DNA from: Gammaproteobacteria bacterium | Lineage (GTDB): Bacteria; Pseudomonadota; Gammaproteobacteria; JABCZS01 | Reading direction: 5' to 3' | Length of the DNA: 64,000 bases | Assembly (NCBI GenBank): GCA_013289605.1 | Contig: JABCZS010000009.1 | Location: 1 to 64,000 of the forward strand | Shown: piece by piece, positions 26,226 through 36,515 of the stretch | Position numbering within the stretch: position 1 is the first letter of the stretch | Layout of the letters: each line of letters opens with the position of its first letter | Notes under the pieces: model-generated | What the model was told of the DNA's origin: nothing | Databases searched by the model: none | What the model saw: the letters and a program-made list of their open reading frames with translations, nothing else | Program-made: the position numbers and the translations under genes

Positions 26226-26244
26226 TTGAAGGCATTCCCATAAA

Positions 26245-27666
26245 TTAAGCAAATACCCAGAAGCAATATGATAATAATGCACCAGGGAATAGTCCTAGGG
26301 CTAGAAACGCTAAGCTGTTAATACTCAATGCTACGCGCATCGGTTTATTCGGCGTAAATTGAGGTAACGCTTGGGCATCACTGGTATCAAAATACATCAC
26401 CTTAATGATGCGTAAATAATAAAATGCACCGACGACAGACAGGATCACAGCGATAATCGCAAACGGCGTCAAGCCCGCTTTAATCATTGCGTCTAATACC
26501 ACAAACTTGGCATAAAATCCAACCAAGGGCGGCACACCTGCAAGAGAAAACATCAACAGCATAATTAAAAATGCAAACCAAGGATGGGAGCGATTAAGCC
26601 CCTTCAGATCACTAATTTCCTGAGCTTCATACCCGGCACGGCTCAAGGCTATCACGACTGCAAACCCTGCAACGGCCATGAGCCCATAAGTCAAAATATA
26701 AAATAAACCCGCCCCTAGACTACCGCTTGCAAGCGCAAGCAGCACAAATCCCATATGCGCAATCGTAGAATAAGCGAGCAAACGTTTAATATTAGTTTGG
26801 ACTAACGCCACCACATTACCGACAATTAAAGAGAGCACGCCTAAAATAAGCAGCATGGGCTGCCATTCTTCAAAAAATACGCCGAAGGTATTAAACAACA
26901 GCCGTACGGCTAATGCAAAAGCCGTAAGTTTTGAGGTGGATGCAATAAATAATACCGTTGCGGTCGTAGCGCCACTGTACACATCCGGGATCCACATATG
27001 AAAAGGCACGGCACCCAATTTAAATGCAATACCGACTACTATAAGCGCAATGCCTAAACCCATAATGCTTTGATTGACTAAATTCATGCCTATGGATGCT
27101 TCTGCGACATGCATCAATATCAATTCGCCTGTCATACCATACATCAAAGAAATACCATATAACAACATGCCCGAGGCGAGCGCCCCCATGACAAAATATT
27201 TCATCGCCGCTTCACTGGTTAATTTTGAATCCCGCAATAAGGTGACCATGGCATAGAGCGGTAGCGATAATAATTCTAAACCTAAATAAACGGTGAGCAA
27301 ACTTCCGGCTGAAGTCAACACCATCATCCCTAATAAAGAAAATAAACCCAGCACATAAAATTCGCCAAGCTTAATATGCTGCAAACGTAAATAATCATAG
27401 GCATATAAAAATACAAAAAAAGTCAGGACATACGCACCGAGCTTTAAGGTCAAGGCCAGATTATCTAACATAAAATGCCCGGAGAATGCTAACAACGGTA
27501 TTTTATCAAATAACGGTACGGTCAATGCAAACGCACCGATTAAGGTCAGCTGCGCAAGCCGGTAAATCGCGATGCGATTTTCTATGACAAATAAATCCAG
27601 CAACAAAATACTACAGGCCATGACGAGCACAAATATTTCTGGGAGTATGGCGCTAAAACTAAACAT
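26245..27666 (-). CDS. nuoN: NADH-quinone oxidoreductase subunit N
   Basis: NuoN is one of three antiporter-like proton-pumping subunits in the membrane arm of complex I. The 473-residue frame is hydrophobic with about 14 membrane segments. The proton-translocation blocks are visible: TVYLGLELLSLPLYAMV with its glutamate, VGIAFKLGAVPFHMWIPDVYSGA with the lysine, and NIKRLLAYSTIAHMGF. It is the last gene of the nuo operon. A decayed copy of its 3' end lies at 22703. Length and ends are normal for the family. Confidence 0.97.
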   Translation of the reverse strand: MFSFSAILPEIFVLVMACSILLLDLFVIENRIAIYRLAQLTLIGAFALTVPLFDKIPLLAFSGHFMLDNLALTLKLGAYVLTFFVFLYAYDYLRLQHIKLGEFYVLGLFSLLGMMVLTSAGSLLTVYLGLELLSLPLYAMVTLLRDSKLTSEAAMKYFVMGALASGMLLYGISLMYGMTGELILMHVAEASIGMNLVNQSIMGLGIALIVVGIAFKLGAVPFHMWIPDVYSGATTATVLFIASTSKLTAFALAVRLLFNTFGVFFEEWQPMLLILGVLSLIVGNVVALVQTNIKRLLAYSTIAHMGFVLLALASGSLGAGLFYILTYGLMAVAGFAVVIALSRAGYEAQEISDLKGLNRSHPWFAFLIMLLMFSLAGVPPLVGFYAKFVVLDAMIKAGLTPFAIIAVILSVVGAFYYLRIIKVMYFDTSDAQALPQFTPNKPMRVALSINSLAFLALGLFPGALLSYCFWVFA

Positions 27667-27695
27667 AGTAGGTACTCTTTAATAAATTTTTAAAC

Positions 27696-29189
27696 TCAAC
27701 TTAATGGGGTTAACAAATGAACCACTGTGGGGTGCATTAGGTCGATAAGCGGTGCGGGCCAAACCCCGAGCCCTATCACCAGTACCGCCAGTACGGCAAA
27801 TATCAAACGCTCACCGCAGGTAATATCCGTTAAGTGCTCAACCTCTTTATTCACGACGGTACCAAATAAGGTCCGTTTATACATCCAGAGCGTATAAGCC
27901 GGCGATAAAATCAAAGTAAGGCCTGCAAATAACGCGACTAAAAAGTGCACTTTAATGGCGCTTAAAATGACAAATAATTCCCCGACAAAACCTGAGGTGC
28001 CGGGCAAGCCCACGTTCGCCAAAGAGAACAACATAAAAAATCCAGCAAACACCGGCATGACATTCGCAACCCCACCAAAATCGGTGATTTTTCGCGTGTG
28101 CATCCGCTCATACAAAACGCCTACACAGAAGAAGAGTGCCGCTGAAATAAAACCATGGGAGACGAGTTGTATCATCGCGCCTTCTACAGCGAGCACGGCA
28201 GTGGCTAAGTCTTGGCCCTGTTCTAAGAGTGGAAACACCATAAAAATACCTAAGGTGGCAAAACCCATGTGCGCAATGGATGAATAGGCAATTAATTTCT
28301 TTAAATCTTTTTGCATGATAGCGACAATGCCAATATAGACCACAGCAATCAGCGAGAGCACGATCATTAAATCCGCAAGTTGGGCGCCAGCAAGCGGCGT
28401 TATCGGCAAGCTAAACCGTAAAAATCCATAGGCGCCAATTTTTAGCATGACTGCCGCCAAAATGACGGAGCCACCGGTCGGGGCTTCCACGTGCGCATCA
28501 GGCAGCCAGGTATGAACAGGAAACATCGGGATCTTCACCGCAAAGGCTAATAAAAATGCAATAAACAGCCACATTTGCGTATTTGCCGTTAATCCTAAAT
28601 CATAAAAATCAGAAATTTGCGCGCTGTCACTGACCCAATATAAATACAATAAAGCCAATAACATCACAATAGAGCCAAAAAAGGTATACAAGAAGAATTT
28701 TAAGGTGGCATAAATACGATTCTCACCGCCCCAGATCCCGATGAGTAAAAACATGGGTATCAACATCGCTTCCCAAAACACATAAAAAAGTACCGCATCC
28801 GTTGCTGCAAACACACCGCAAATAAACCCATTCATCATTAAAAATATGGCCAAATAACTGGCGACATTTTTTTGTATCGCCCAGAAGCTTGCGATCACCA
28901 CTAAACAAGTGGAAATAGAGGTTAATATGATAAGAGGCAGCGCAATGCCATCTATGCCCACAGCATAATAAATATTAAAATAAGGGATCCACGGCAGTTT
29001 TTCTTGCAACTGCATGCCGACAATTTGCGGATCATATTGCCCATAGACGATGAATGAAATGATTACGCCCACAAGTGCTACGACCAAGGCCAGTTTGCGC
29101 GCGAGTTGCGGGTGTTTTTGCAACAAAAATAGCGCTAAGCCTGCAATGATGGGTAACCAAATTAATAGACTTAAACTAGGCATGCTCAT
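27696..29189 (-). CDS. nuoM: NADH-quinone oxidoreductase subunit M
   Basis: NuoM is the middle antiporter-like subunit of complex I. The 497 residues contain FYVFWEAMLIPMFLLIGIWGG with the key glutamate, AFAVKIPMFPVHTWLPDAHVEAP with the conserved lysine and the DAHVEAP signature, and DLKKLIAYSSIAHMGF. It lies 3 bases downstream of nuoL and 29 bases upstream of nuoN. A second ATG two codons in (29183) is an equal start candidate. Confidence 0.97.
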   Translation of the reverse strand: MSMPSLSLLIWLPIIAGLALFLLQKHPQLARKLALVVALVGVIISFIVYGQYDPQIVGMQLQEKLPWIPYFNIYYAVGIDGIALPLIILTSISTCLVVIASFWAIQKNVASYLAIFLMMNGFICGVFAATDAVLFYVFWEAMLIPMFLLIGIWGGENRIYATLKFFLYTFFGSIVMLLALLYLYWVSDSAQISDFYDLGLTANTQMWLFIAFLLAFAVKIPMFPVHTWLPDAHVEAPTGGSVILAAVMLKIGAYGFLRFSLPITPLAGAQLADLMIVLSLIAVVYIGIVAIMQKDLKKLIAYSSIAHMGFATLGIFMVFPLLEQGQDLATAVLAVEGAMIQLVSHGFISAALFFCVGVLYERMHTRKITDFGGVANVMPVFAGFFMLFSLANVGLPGTSGFVGELFVILSAIKVHFLVALFAGLTLILSPAYTLWMYKRTLFGTVVNKEVEHLTDITCGERLIFAVLAVLVIGLGVWPAPLIDLMHPTVVHLLTPLS

Positions 29190-29192
29190 CCC

Positions 29193-31160
29193 CTACCCCC
29201 ACAACCAAAAGCTGAGTAAGCCCAATAAACCTAAGATCATTGCAAACGCATAATGATTTAAGTAACCACTTTGTAAATGCCGCAATAAGCGTGCACTCGC
29301 GCCCCACGCATGGACCACGCCGCCCACTAAACTTTTATCAATGATCCGGATATCAACAACGCTCCAAAACCATAGGCTTAAATTACGCGTGCCTTTTGCA
29401 AAAAACCATTGATAAAATTCATCAAAACCATATTTATTCACCAGCACGCGCTGCACCACTGAAAATTCGCGCGCTAAACGTGCAGGTACTTTAGGAAAAC
29501 GCACATAACATAAGTACGCGGTGGCTATCCCAGCCACAGCCAACCAAAAGGGTTTAGTCACAACCGCATGGAGTGCAAAGCCGAACGCACCGGGATAATG
29601 GTAGGCAATTTGTCCGATCACATCGTGTGCGGTATCGATGGTAATGGATTGCTTGAAATAACCATTCGCAGCAAATAACATCGGCTCCACAGTAAACCAT
29701 GCGATCACCGCAGAAGGAATCGCTAATAATATCAGCGGCAAAGTCACGACCCAACCCGGCTCATGGACAGCATGCCCTTTTTGATGTGACCAGCGGGCTT
29801 TGCCATGAAAGGTCAGAAAAATAAGTCGGAAGGTATATAAGGCGGTGACAAACACGCCTGCGAGCAGCGCATAATAGGCAAAACCTGCCCCAGGGATCGC
29901 CGCAAAATGGACGGCTTCGATTAAAATATCTTTCGAATAAAATCCTGAGAACGGCGGGATCCCACATAAGGCTAAAGCGCCTATCCAGGCCGTGACACAG
30001 GTGATCGGTAAATAAGCTTTTAAGCCGCCCATATGGCGCAAATCTTGTTGATGGTGCAAGGCCATGATCACGCTACCTGCCGCAAGAAACAATAAGGCTT
30101 TAAAAAACGCATGGGTCATCAGATGAAACATCCCAACGCTATAAGCCGATACGCCCACTGCAACCACCATATACCCTAATTGCGAGAGGGTAGAATAAGC
30201 AATCACGCGTTTAATATCATTTTGTACAATACCGACTAATCCCATCATAAGCGCCGTCAACGCACCGATAATCACTACAAAACTGCGGGCCACATCACTG
30301 AGTTCAAATAATGGCGATAAACGGGCCACCATAAATACCCCGGCAGTCACCATGGTTGCGGCATGAATTAAGGCAGAAATCGGCGTGGGGCCTTCCATAG
30401 AATCAGGTAACCACACATGCAAGGGAATTTGTGCAGACTTACCCATGGCGCCAACGAATAATAAAATACACATTAAAGTAATGGCTGAAACATCCATACC
30501 TGGCCATAAACTCACCGTTAACTTAAGATCAGTTGTACTCAACTTGGCAAATACTTCTTGGTAGTTTAGGGTGTCAAACAGCATAAATACTAAAGCGATA
30601 CCTAATAAAAAGCCTAGATCGCCGACCCGATTAACGAGGAATGCTTTGAGGTTAGCAAAAATAGCGGTCTCACGTTTAAACCAAAAACCGATCAATAAAT
30701 AAGACACGACACCTACAGCTTCCCAACCAAAAAAGAGTTGTAGGAAATTATTCGCCATCACCAACATCAACATGGCAAAAGTAAAAAGAGAAATATAGCT
30801 GAAAAAGCGCGTATAACCGGGATCATCATGCATATAACCAATGGTATAAATATGCACCATTAAGGAGACAAACGTCACCACGACCATCATCAGTACCGTC
30901 AGCGGATCAATTAAAAAGCCGACTTCAAATGTGATACCCGATACGGCCCACGCGTACAATGAAATTTCATGCATGCTGATTTGCTGCTGCAACACTATCC
31001 CTAATAGCACGACAGACAAGAAAAACGCTAGACCCACGCCTGTCACAGCGATGCGGTGCGAAACTACCGTACCGATGGACTTACCGAATAAACCCGTCAC
31101 TAGTGACGCCAACAGCGGCGCAGCTACCGTGATAAGACTAAGCGCATACAATGTGGTCAC
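29193..31160 (-). CDS. nuoL: NADH-quinone oxidoreductase subunit L
   Basis: NuoL is the distal antiporter-like subunit, with a long lateral helix along the membrane arm. The 655 residues include FFGWEAVGVVSYLLIGFW, GAMGKSAQIPLHVWLPDSMEGPTPISALIHAATMV, NDIKRVIAYSTLSQLGYM and a C-terminal extension of about 110 residues for the lateral helix. The gene starts at a GTG four bases after the nuoK stop, with AAGGG nine bases upstream. The length is standard. Confidence 0.97.
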   Translation of the reverse strand: MTTLYALSLITVAAPLLASLVTGLFGKSIGTVVSHRIAVTGVGLAFFLSVVLLGIVLQQQISMHEISLYAWAVSGITFEVGFLIDPLTVLMMVVVTFVSLMVHIYTIGYMHDDPGYTRFFSYISLFTFAMLMLVMANNFLQLFFGWEAVGVVSYLLIGFWFKRETAIFANLKAFLVNRVGDLGFLLGIALVFMLFDTLNYQEVFAKLSTTDLKLTVSLWPGMDVSAITLMCILLFVGAMGKSAQIPLHVWLPDSMEGPTPISALIHAATMVTAGVFMVARLSPLFELSDVARSFVVIIGALTALMMGLVGIVQNDIKRVIAYSTLSQLGYMVVAVGVSAYSVGMFHLMTHAFFKALLFLAAGSVIMALHHQQDLRHMGGLKAYLPITCVTAWIGALALCGIPPFSGFYSKDILIEAVHFAAIPGAGFAYYALLAGVFVTALYTFRLIFLTFHGKARWSHQKGHAVHEPGWVVTLPLILLAIPSAVIAWFTVEPMLFAANGYFKQSITIDTAHDVIGQIAYHYPGAFGFALHAVVTKPFWLAVAGIATAYLCYVRFPKVPARLAREFSVVQRVLVNKYGFDEFYQWFFAKGTRNLSLWFWSVVDIRIIDKSLVGGVVHAWGASARLLRHLQSGYLNHYAFAMILGLLGLLSFWLWG

Positions 31161-31164
31161 TCTG

Positions 31165-31470
31165 TTACCCTTGCAATAAATTTAAATCTTGAACATTAAT
31201 ACTGTTGCGCGCGCGGTATAACACCACCAAAATCGCAAGCCCTATCGCCGCTTCGGCCGCTGCAACCGTTAAAATAAAAAATACAAAAATCTCGCCACCG
31301 GTATCGCCTAAAAACCGTGCGAAGGTAATAAAATTCGTATTAACGGCGAGTAAAATAAGCTCAATACACATCAATAAAACGATGACATTTTTTCGATTAA
31401 TAATAATCCCGACTACCCCTAGGCTAAACAATAGGCTACTGACAATTAAAAAATCTATCGCGGTTAACAT
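31165..31470 (-). CDS. nuoK: NADH-quinone oxidoreductase subunit K
   Basis: The 101-residue protein has three membrane segments. It shows the family block [17 protein letters not shown], with the proton-channel glutamate, followed by [18 protein letters not shown] with the second. The position between nuoJ (6-base gap) and nuoL (4-base gap) is the standard one. There is no sign of damage. Confidence 0.97.
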   Translation of the reverse strand: MLTAIDFLIVSSLLFSLGVVGIIINRKNVIVLLMCIELILLAVNTNFITFARFLGDTGGEIFVFFILTVAAAEAAIGLAILVVLYRARNSINVQDLNLLQG

Positions 31471-31476
31471 TTTTCT

Positions 31477-32064
31477 TTAATCCTTAATAATGCGTAAACG
31501 ATCAGCTTTAGTGACTTTGACTTGTTCACTGATATTTTGTTTCCGCGAACTTTTAGTGCCGCGGAAAGTCAGGGCTATGGCCGCAACGATCGCCACCAAT
31601 AAAATCACGCCTGCAATTTCAAACGGGTATAAATAATCACTGTATAAGGCACGACCTAAGATTTCCGTATTATTGTAGTCGGCCGCGTGTCGTTGCAAGC
31701 TCCTCCATTCGGGCAATAACGCTTGATTATCTAACAATAACCAAATCACTTGGCCCGCAAATAATACGCCTATTAAAATCCCTAAGGGCAGATAGCGGCT
31801 AAACCCTTCTTTAAGCGGTGCCGTATTCATATTGAGCATCATGACCACAAATAAGAATAACACCATGACCGCGCCCACATACACGAGGACGAGAATAATT
31901 GCTAGGAATTCAGCTTCCAGTAATAACCATAGCGCGCTCGCAGAAATAAAGCTTAATACGAGAAAAAGCACCGCACGCACGGGGTGACGGGATGTGATCA
32001 CCATAAATGCAGCAAATAGCATTAATGCTGCAAAACAATAAAAAATAACTTTCTCAACAGGCAT
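31477..32064 (-). CDS. nuoJ: NADH-quinone oxidoreductase subunit J
   Basis: NuoJ has five membrane segments and a flexible pi-bulge helix that couples quinone chemistry to pumping. The 195-residue frame carries HPVRAVLFLVLSFISASALWLLLEAEFLAIILVLVYVGAVMVLFLFVVMML, the usual signature. The C-terminal tail after about 160 is charged and slightly long. Upstream, instead of nuoI close by, there is a 549-bp spacer filled with repeats, so nuoJ is separated from the rest of the operon. Confidence 0.96.
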   Translation of the reverse strand: MPVEKVIFYCFAALMLFAAFMVITSRHPVRAVLFLVLSFISASALWLLLEAEFLAIILVLVYVGAVMVLFLFVVMMLNMNTAPLKEGFSRYLPLGILIGVLFAGQVIWLLLDNQALLPEWRSLQRHAADYNNTEILGRALYSDYLYPFEIAGVILLVAIVAAIALTFRGTKSSRKQNISEQVKVTKADRLRIIKD

Positions 32065-32097
32065 AAAGCCTCTCCTAATTTATAAAACTTGCCCCTT

Positions 32098-32534
32098 TTG
32101 TCGAGGGGCAAAGATCTCTCTCGCTTGTCCCTTTGTAAACGACGGAGACTTACCCCCTTTGTAAAGGGGGTCGGCCGCTTCGGACGGGGGGATTTTAGCA
32201 ATGTTTGATGCACATCAACCATCAAAAAATCCCCCCGGACCTCCGGTCCGACCCCCTTTACAAAGGGGGCAAGTCCTATCTCCCTCCCCGCTCCTACGGC
32301 CAAACCCCTTTACAGCTTGTCGAGGGGCAAAGATCTCTCTCCCTTGTCCCTTTGTAAACGACGAAGACTTACCCCCTTTGTAAAGGGGGTCGGCCGCTTC
32401 GGACGGGGGGATTTTAGCAATGTTTGATGCACATCAACCATCAAAAAATCCCCCCGTACCTCCGGTCCGACCCCCTTTACAAAGGGGGCAAGTCCTATCT
32501 CCCTCCCCGCTCCTACGGCCAAACCCCTTTACAG
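32098..32534. repeat. Tandem 219-bp duplication carrying two full hairpin elements, between nuoJ and nuoI
   Basis: Positions 32098-32315 are repeated almost exactly at 32317-32534. Each unit holds one full repeat element (32149-32273 and 32368-32492). An element is two inverted arms with CCCCCTTTGTAAAGGGGG palindromes and a GC-rich stem, around a centre of about 30 bases starting TTTTAGCAATGTTTGATG. A further piece at 32540-32571 (TTGTGTAGTAGATTCAGC then TTTACAAAGGGGG) reappears inverted at 57307-57342. No gene is present in 32065-32613, and the nuo mRNA would have to cross the hairpins. Confidence 0.85.
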
Positions 32535-32613
32535 CCTATTTGTGTAGTAGATTCAGCTTTACAAAGGGGGAAACGTATCCTCCGACTGCACAGAAATGGC
32601 ATTCCTTTTCTAC

Positions 32614-33105
32614 TTATCTATACTTCGCATCTTCTGCCCGATCAGAAGCAATCTGGGTCTCGTATTTATCACCCAAAGTTAATAACTCTTGTTTCGTGAT
32701 CACTTGATCACCGCGTTTATCCATAAAAAAATCATCGATGCGGGTTAATACGATGGAATCCACGGGACAGGCTTCTTCACATAAACCACAATACACACAT
32801 TTAAATAAATCGATATCATAGCGCGTCGTTCTACGCGTGCCGTCTTCGCGCTCTTCTGAGTCGATGGTGATCGCAAGCGCCGGACACACGGCTTCGCATA
32901 ATTTACATGCAATACAACGCTCTTCGCCATTCTCATAACGTCTTAACGCATGCAAACCACGAAAGCGTGGTGACTTAGGTGTTTTTTGTTCGGGATATTG
33001 TATGGTTACTTTAGGGGCGAAAAAATAACGCAAAGTCACGCTCATCCCTTTAAGCAATTCCCATAATGAAAAACTTTTTAGCCAATGTTTTAGGTGCTTT
33101 AGCAC
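32614..33105 (-). CDS. nuoI: NADH-quinone oxidoreductase subunit I
   Basis: NuoI carries the two [4Fe-4S] clusters N6a and N6b that pass electrons toward NuoB. Both motifs are present: [12 protein letters not shown] and [13 protein letters not shown] place the start at the GTG at 33105, giving 163 residues beginning [12 protein letters not shown], because GAGG lies eight bases before it and the gene then starts 11 bases after nuoH ends. The longer frame from 33135 would overlap nuoH. The 549-bp repeat block lies downstream. Confidence 0.95.
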   Translation of the reverse strand: MLKHLKHWLKSFSLWELLKGMSVTLRYFFAPKVTIQYPEQKTPKSPRFRGLHALRRYENGEERCIACKLCEAVCPALAITIDSEEREDGTRRTTRYDIDLFKCVYCGLCEEACPVDSIVLTRIDDFFMDKRGDQVITKQELLTLGDKYETQIASDRAEDAKYR

Positions 33106-33115
33106 AATAGTATCC

Positions 33116-34141
33116 TCATGCAAACCAAGGCCCAAGATCTAATTTAATCGCAACGGCAAGTACCACTAACCAAACGATGGTCACGGGAATAAATACTTTC
33201 CATCCCAAACGCATCAGTTGGTCATAACGGTAACGCGGAAACGTCGCTCTAAACCATAAATATAAAAAGATAAAAAATCCTGCTTTAATAAATAGCCACA
33301 CGATACCCGGTACAAATGCAAAAAATTCTTCTAATACGGGGATCCCTTGAAACGGCGATAACCAGCCGCCCAAATAAAAGATTGCCGCTAAAAATGCCAT
33401 TAAAATCATGTTGGCATATTCGGCTAAAAAGAATAAACCAAAACTAATGCCGGCATATTCTACATGAAAGCCCGCGACAATCTCCGACTCGCCTTCAGCT
33501 AAGTCAAACGGTGAACGATTAGTTTCGGCCACAGCCGAAATCCAATGCACGATAAATAAAGGAAACAACGGTAACCAATACCAATGAATAATACCGCCTT
33601 GCTGCGCTGTAATGATTTGATTTAAATTTAAGCTCCCGGCCGCCATTAACACTCCGACCAATGCAAAGCCCATGGCAATTTCATAAGAAATAATTTGCGC
33701 ACTGGATCTCAACGCACCTAAAAATGCATACTTTGAATTGGACGCCCAACCCGCAATAATAATCCCATAAACGCCTAACGAAGTAATCGTTAACACATAC
33801 AATACGCCTGCATTAATATTCGCAATGACCATCGTGGCAGAAAAAGGGATCACGGCCCACGCGGCAAGTGCTGGCGCCAGTGCAAAAATGGGCGCAAGTA
33901 AAAATAAATAGCGATTGGCATTGGTCGGAATGATCACTTCTTTGAAAAACATTTTCATCACATCGGCTATTGGCTGTAACCACCCTTTGGGGCCGACACG
34001 ATTAGGCCCAAGACGCGCTTGCATGTAAGCAATGATTTTTCGCTCAGCAAAGGTTAAATACGCCACTGCGCCAAAAAGCGGCAGTACCACACACAGTATT
34101 TTAACTACGGTCCAAAGCGTAGTGAGGATCATTTCATGCAT
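33116..34141 (-). CDS. nuoH: NADH-quinone oxidoreductase subunit H
   Basis: NuoH is the membrane subunit that forms much of the quinone cavity. The 341 residues show [31 protein letters not shown], the family signature near the N-terminus, and the acidic loop [44 protein letters not shown] follows near the C-terminus. It overlaps nuoG by 8 bases. Eight membrane segments are apparent, as expected. Confidence 0.97.
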   Translation of the reverse strand: MHEMILTTLWTVVKILCVVLPLFGAVAYLTFAERKIIAYMQARLGPNRVGPKGWLQPIADVMKMFFKEVIIPTNANRYLFLLAPIFALAPALAAWAVIPFSATMVIANINAGVLYVLTITSLGVYGIIIAGWASNSKYAFLGALRSSAQIISYEIAMGFALVGVLMAAGSLNLNQIITAQQGGIIHWYWLPLFPLFIVHWISAVAETNRSPFDLAEGESEIVAGFHVEYAGISFGLFFLAEYANMILMAFLAAIFYLGGWLSPFQGIPVLEEFFAFVPGIVWLFIKAGFFIFLYLWFRATFPRYRYDQLMRLGWKVFIPVTIVWLVVLAVAIKLDLGPWFA

Positions 34142-36515
34142 GATTATCCACCACCTGTTCTAAGTATATGGCTTCATAAGCCCCATCTAAATCCCGAGTC
34201 TCAGGGATCCCGCTTGCTAAATAGACTGCCCCATTCGGGATATGCTCATCGATAACCAGCGGTAAGCGCACTTCACATTCTTGTTGCCGCACTAATACTT
34301 CCAAGGCCTGCGCAAGCCCTAATGCCTGCGCCTCTGCAGAGTTAATGCGCACGCCACCAAATGCAGCATCAGGAGTATGTTGCAACGCAGTAGCACGACG
34401 CACCAATGGATCTTGCGCATAAATCGGCACCGGCGCAATCCGTAATCTCTCGGCTAATTCTAGCTGGGGCGCTGCAAACGACCAACGCTGCGTAGGTTTT
34501 GCAGTCGTAAGATGCGGCGCAATTTCTTGCTGCACGTCTTCTAACGTTTGATAATCAAAGCCCTCGATGGCTAATAAATTCGCCAGCACACGCAAAATTT
34601 TCCAGGCTGGACGTGATTGCCCTTGGGGTGAAGTTAAGGCTGAAAAGGCCAGGGTATCGCCTTGCATATTGACAAACGTGCCCGCCATTTCAGCCGACGG
34701 CGTAATCGGCAAAATCACTTCAGCATAATTTAACAGGTGCGGCGTCTGATAGGCCGTAAGCGCAATCACCGTTTGCATATTCTTTAATGCTTTTTGCGCG
34801 CGATGGGCATACGCTAAATCATATTCTGCTTCTAGTCCTAACAATATCATGGCGTTAATTTTTTCGCTCAACACCATAGCCTGCGTAGACTCGCCTTGTT
34901 TCGTGCTGTTTTGACCGCCAGGCAAACGATGCGGCACCGCGCCCATTAAATAGGCCCCCGCACTATTAGCCCCTTCACACAATAAACCTAATGTGGTTTG
35001 CGTATGCTGCGCAATAAAATCAGCCATGCCACGGATTGCAGCAGCCTGCGGATGATTCAGTGCAAGCGCACCTAAGAAAATGACGGCTTGTTTGGCGTCT
35101 TTTAAATAATTTGCCTGCTGTTGTGCCGTATCATCAACGGTGATGTCTTTTAAAAATTCTGCAATAGCGGCAGACGGTTTGATTTTTTCTGAGCCTGCTA
35201 CGAGTGCTTTGGCTATTTTAGCGATGCCTAATAATAAATCGCCGCCAGGAACAATTTGTTTACTGGCGACATTAAATTGAAACGTATCATCCAGCGGATT
35301 AACCACTAATACAGTGGCACCGGTTAAACTGGCCATGCGAATGCGATGCGCAACTATCGGTTGCTCTTTACGCACGATTGATCCCAGCAAAAGAATAACA
35401 TCGGCTTTTGCAAGCTCAGTTAAGGTCACGCCACTGTGCGGATAAGCTGCGAATTGGTTTTCATCAGAAAAATCGTGTTGCCGTAAGCGATGATCGATAT
35501 GCGCGCTGCCTAAGCCGCGCATTAATTTTTGGAATAAATAAAATTCTTCGCAACTCGAATTGGGAGACGCTAATGCACCCAATGCATCGGCCCCTTGGGT
35601 ATCGGAAACTGCACGTAAACGTTCCGCGGCAAAAGCCAAGGCGTCAGACCAATTCACTTCTTCCCAGTGACCATTGCGTTTAATTTTAGGAGTCAAGACG
35701 CGATCTTTATGATACAAGCCTTCATAACTAAAGCGATCCCTGTCCGAAACCCATGTTTCATTGAGCGCTTCACATTCGCGCGGCACGATGCGTTTAACTT
35801 CATTATGTATCGTGTGCGCGTAAATATAAGATCCCACACCATCATGTGCGGCAATTCCAGGGCGCTGGGTGAGTTCCCAGGCGCGGGCGCTAAACCGATA
35901 CGGTTTAGAGGTCAATGCGCCTACAGGACACACATCAATCATATTGCCTGAGAGTTCTGAAGTAATGGCGCGACCCACTAACGTGGAAATTTCTAAATGT
36001 TCACCGCGATTCATGACGCCTAATTCATGCAGCCCCGCAATTTCTTTACCGAAACGCACACAGCGGGTGCAGTGAATGCAGCGCGTCATTTCAGTTTCGA
36101 TCAGTGGGCCCACATCGTGATCACTGACTGCACGTTTGCCTAAATTAAACCGCGACACATCGCGGCCATAACCCATGGCCAAATCTTGTAATTCACACTC
36201 GCCGCCTTGATCACACACGGGACAATCCAGCGGATGATTAATCAATAAAAATTCCATCACCGCGCGCTGAGCATCCAGTGCTAGTTTTGAGCGGGTAAAG
36301 ACCTTCATGCCTTGAGTAATAGGTGTTGCGCAAGCAGGCAACGGTTTACGTACATCACCCACTTCGACTAAACACATCCGACAATTGGCCGCCACCGATA
36401 ATTTTTTGTGGTAACAAAACCGCGGAATACGCACATCATGTTGATCAGCGACTTCGATAATCATCGACCCTTGCGCGGCTTCTATTTTCTTGCCATTGAT
36501 TTCAATTTCAACCAT
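34134..36515 (-). CDS. nuoG: NADH-quinone oxidoreductase subunit G
   Basis: NuoG is the largest peripheral subunit and holds several iron-sulfur clusters. The N-terminal region has the [2Fe-2S] block ([15 protein letters not shown] with a later PLPAC). The His/Cys motif [18 protein letters not shown] and the [10 protein letters not shown] cluster follow, then a molybdopterin-oxidoreductase-like body without a cofactor-binding signature. The frame opens at 36533, but the ATG at 36515 gives [13 protein letters not shown], the usual start, in a short overlap with the nuoF stop. That makes 793 residues. Confidence 0.96.
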   Translation of the reverse strand: MVEIEINGKKIEAAQGSMIIEVADQHDVRIPRFCYHKKLSVAANCRMCLVEVGDVRKPLPACATPITQGMKVFTRSKLALDAQRAVMEFLLINHPLDCPVCDQGGECELQDLAMGYGRDVSRFNLGKRAVSDHDVGPLIETEMTRCIHCTRCVRFGKEIAGLHELGVMNRGEHLEISTLVGRAITSELSGNMIDVCPVGALTSKPYRFSARAWELTQRPGIAAHDGVGSYIYAHTIHNEVKRIVPRECEALNETWVSDRDRFSYEGLYHKDRVLTPKIKRNGHWEEVNWSDALAFAAERLRAVSDTQGADALGALASPNSSCEEFYLFQKLMRGLGSAHIDHRLRQHDFSDENQFAAYPHSGVTLTELAKADVILLLGSIVRKEQPIVAHRIRMASLTGATVLVVNPLDDTFQFNVASKQIVPGGDLLLGIAKIAKALVAGSEKIKPSAAIAEFLKDITVDDTAQQQANYLKDAKQAVIFLGALALNHPQAAAIRGMADFIAQHTQTTLGLLCEGANSAGAYLMGAVPHRLPGGQNSTKQGESTQAMVLSEKINAMILLGLEAEYDLAYAHRAQKALKNMQTVIALTAYQTPHLLNYAEVILPITPSAEMAGTFVNMQGDTLAFSALTSPQGQSRPAWKILRVLANLLAIEGFDYQTLEDVQQEIAPHLTTAKPTQRWSFAAPQLELAERLRIAPVPIYAQDPLVRRATALQHTPDAAFGGVRINSAEAQALGLAQALEVLVRQQECEVRLPLVIDEHIPNGAVYLASGIPETRDLDGAYEAIYLEQVVDNHA

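Noticed and set aside
19756-26244. Prophage or integrative element with its own integrase
   Set aside because: No integrase, transposase, phage structural or replication gene is present; only repeats and remnants are seen.
26041-26244. Plus-strand promoter or riboswitch before nuoN
   Set aside because: nuoN is on the minus strand and ends here; the region holds only an ATPase tail and unremarkable sequence.
32098-32534. 219-bp tandem repeat as CRISPR or as a coding repeat protein
   Set aside because: The copies are contiguous with no unique spacers, and the frames across them come from palindromes and lack ribosome sites.
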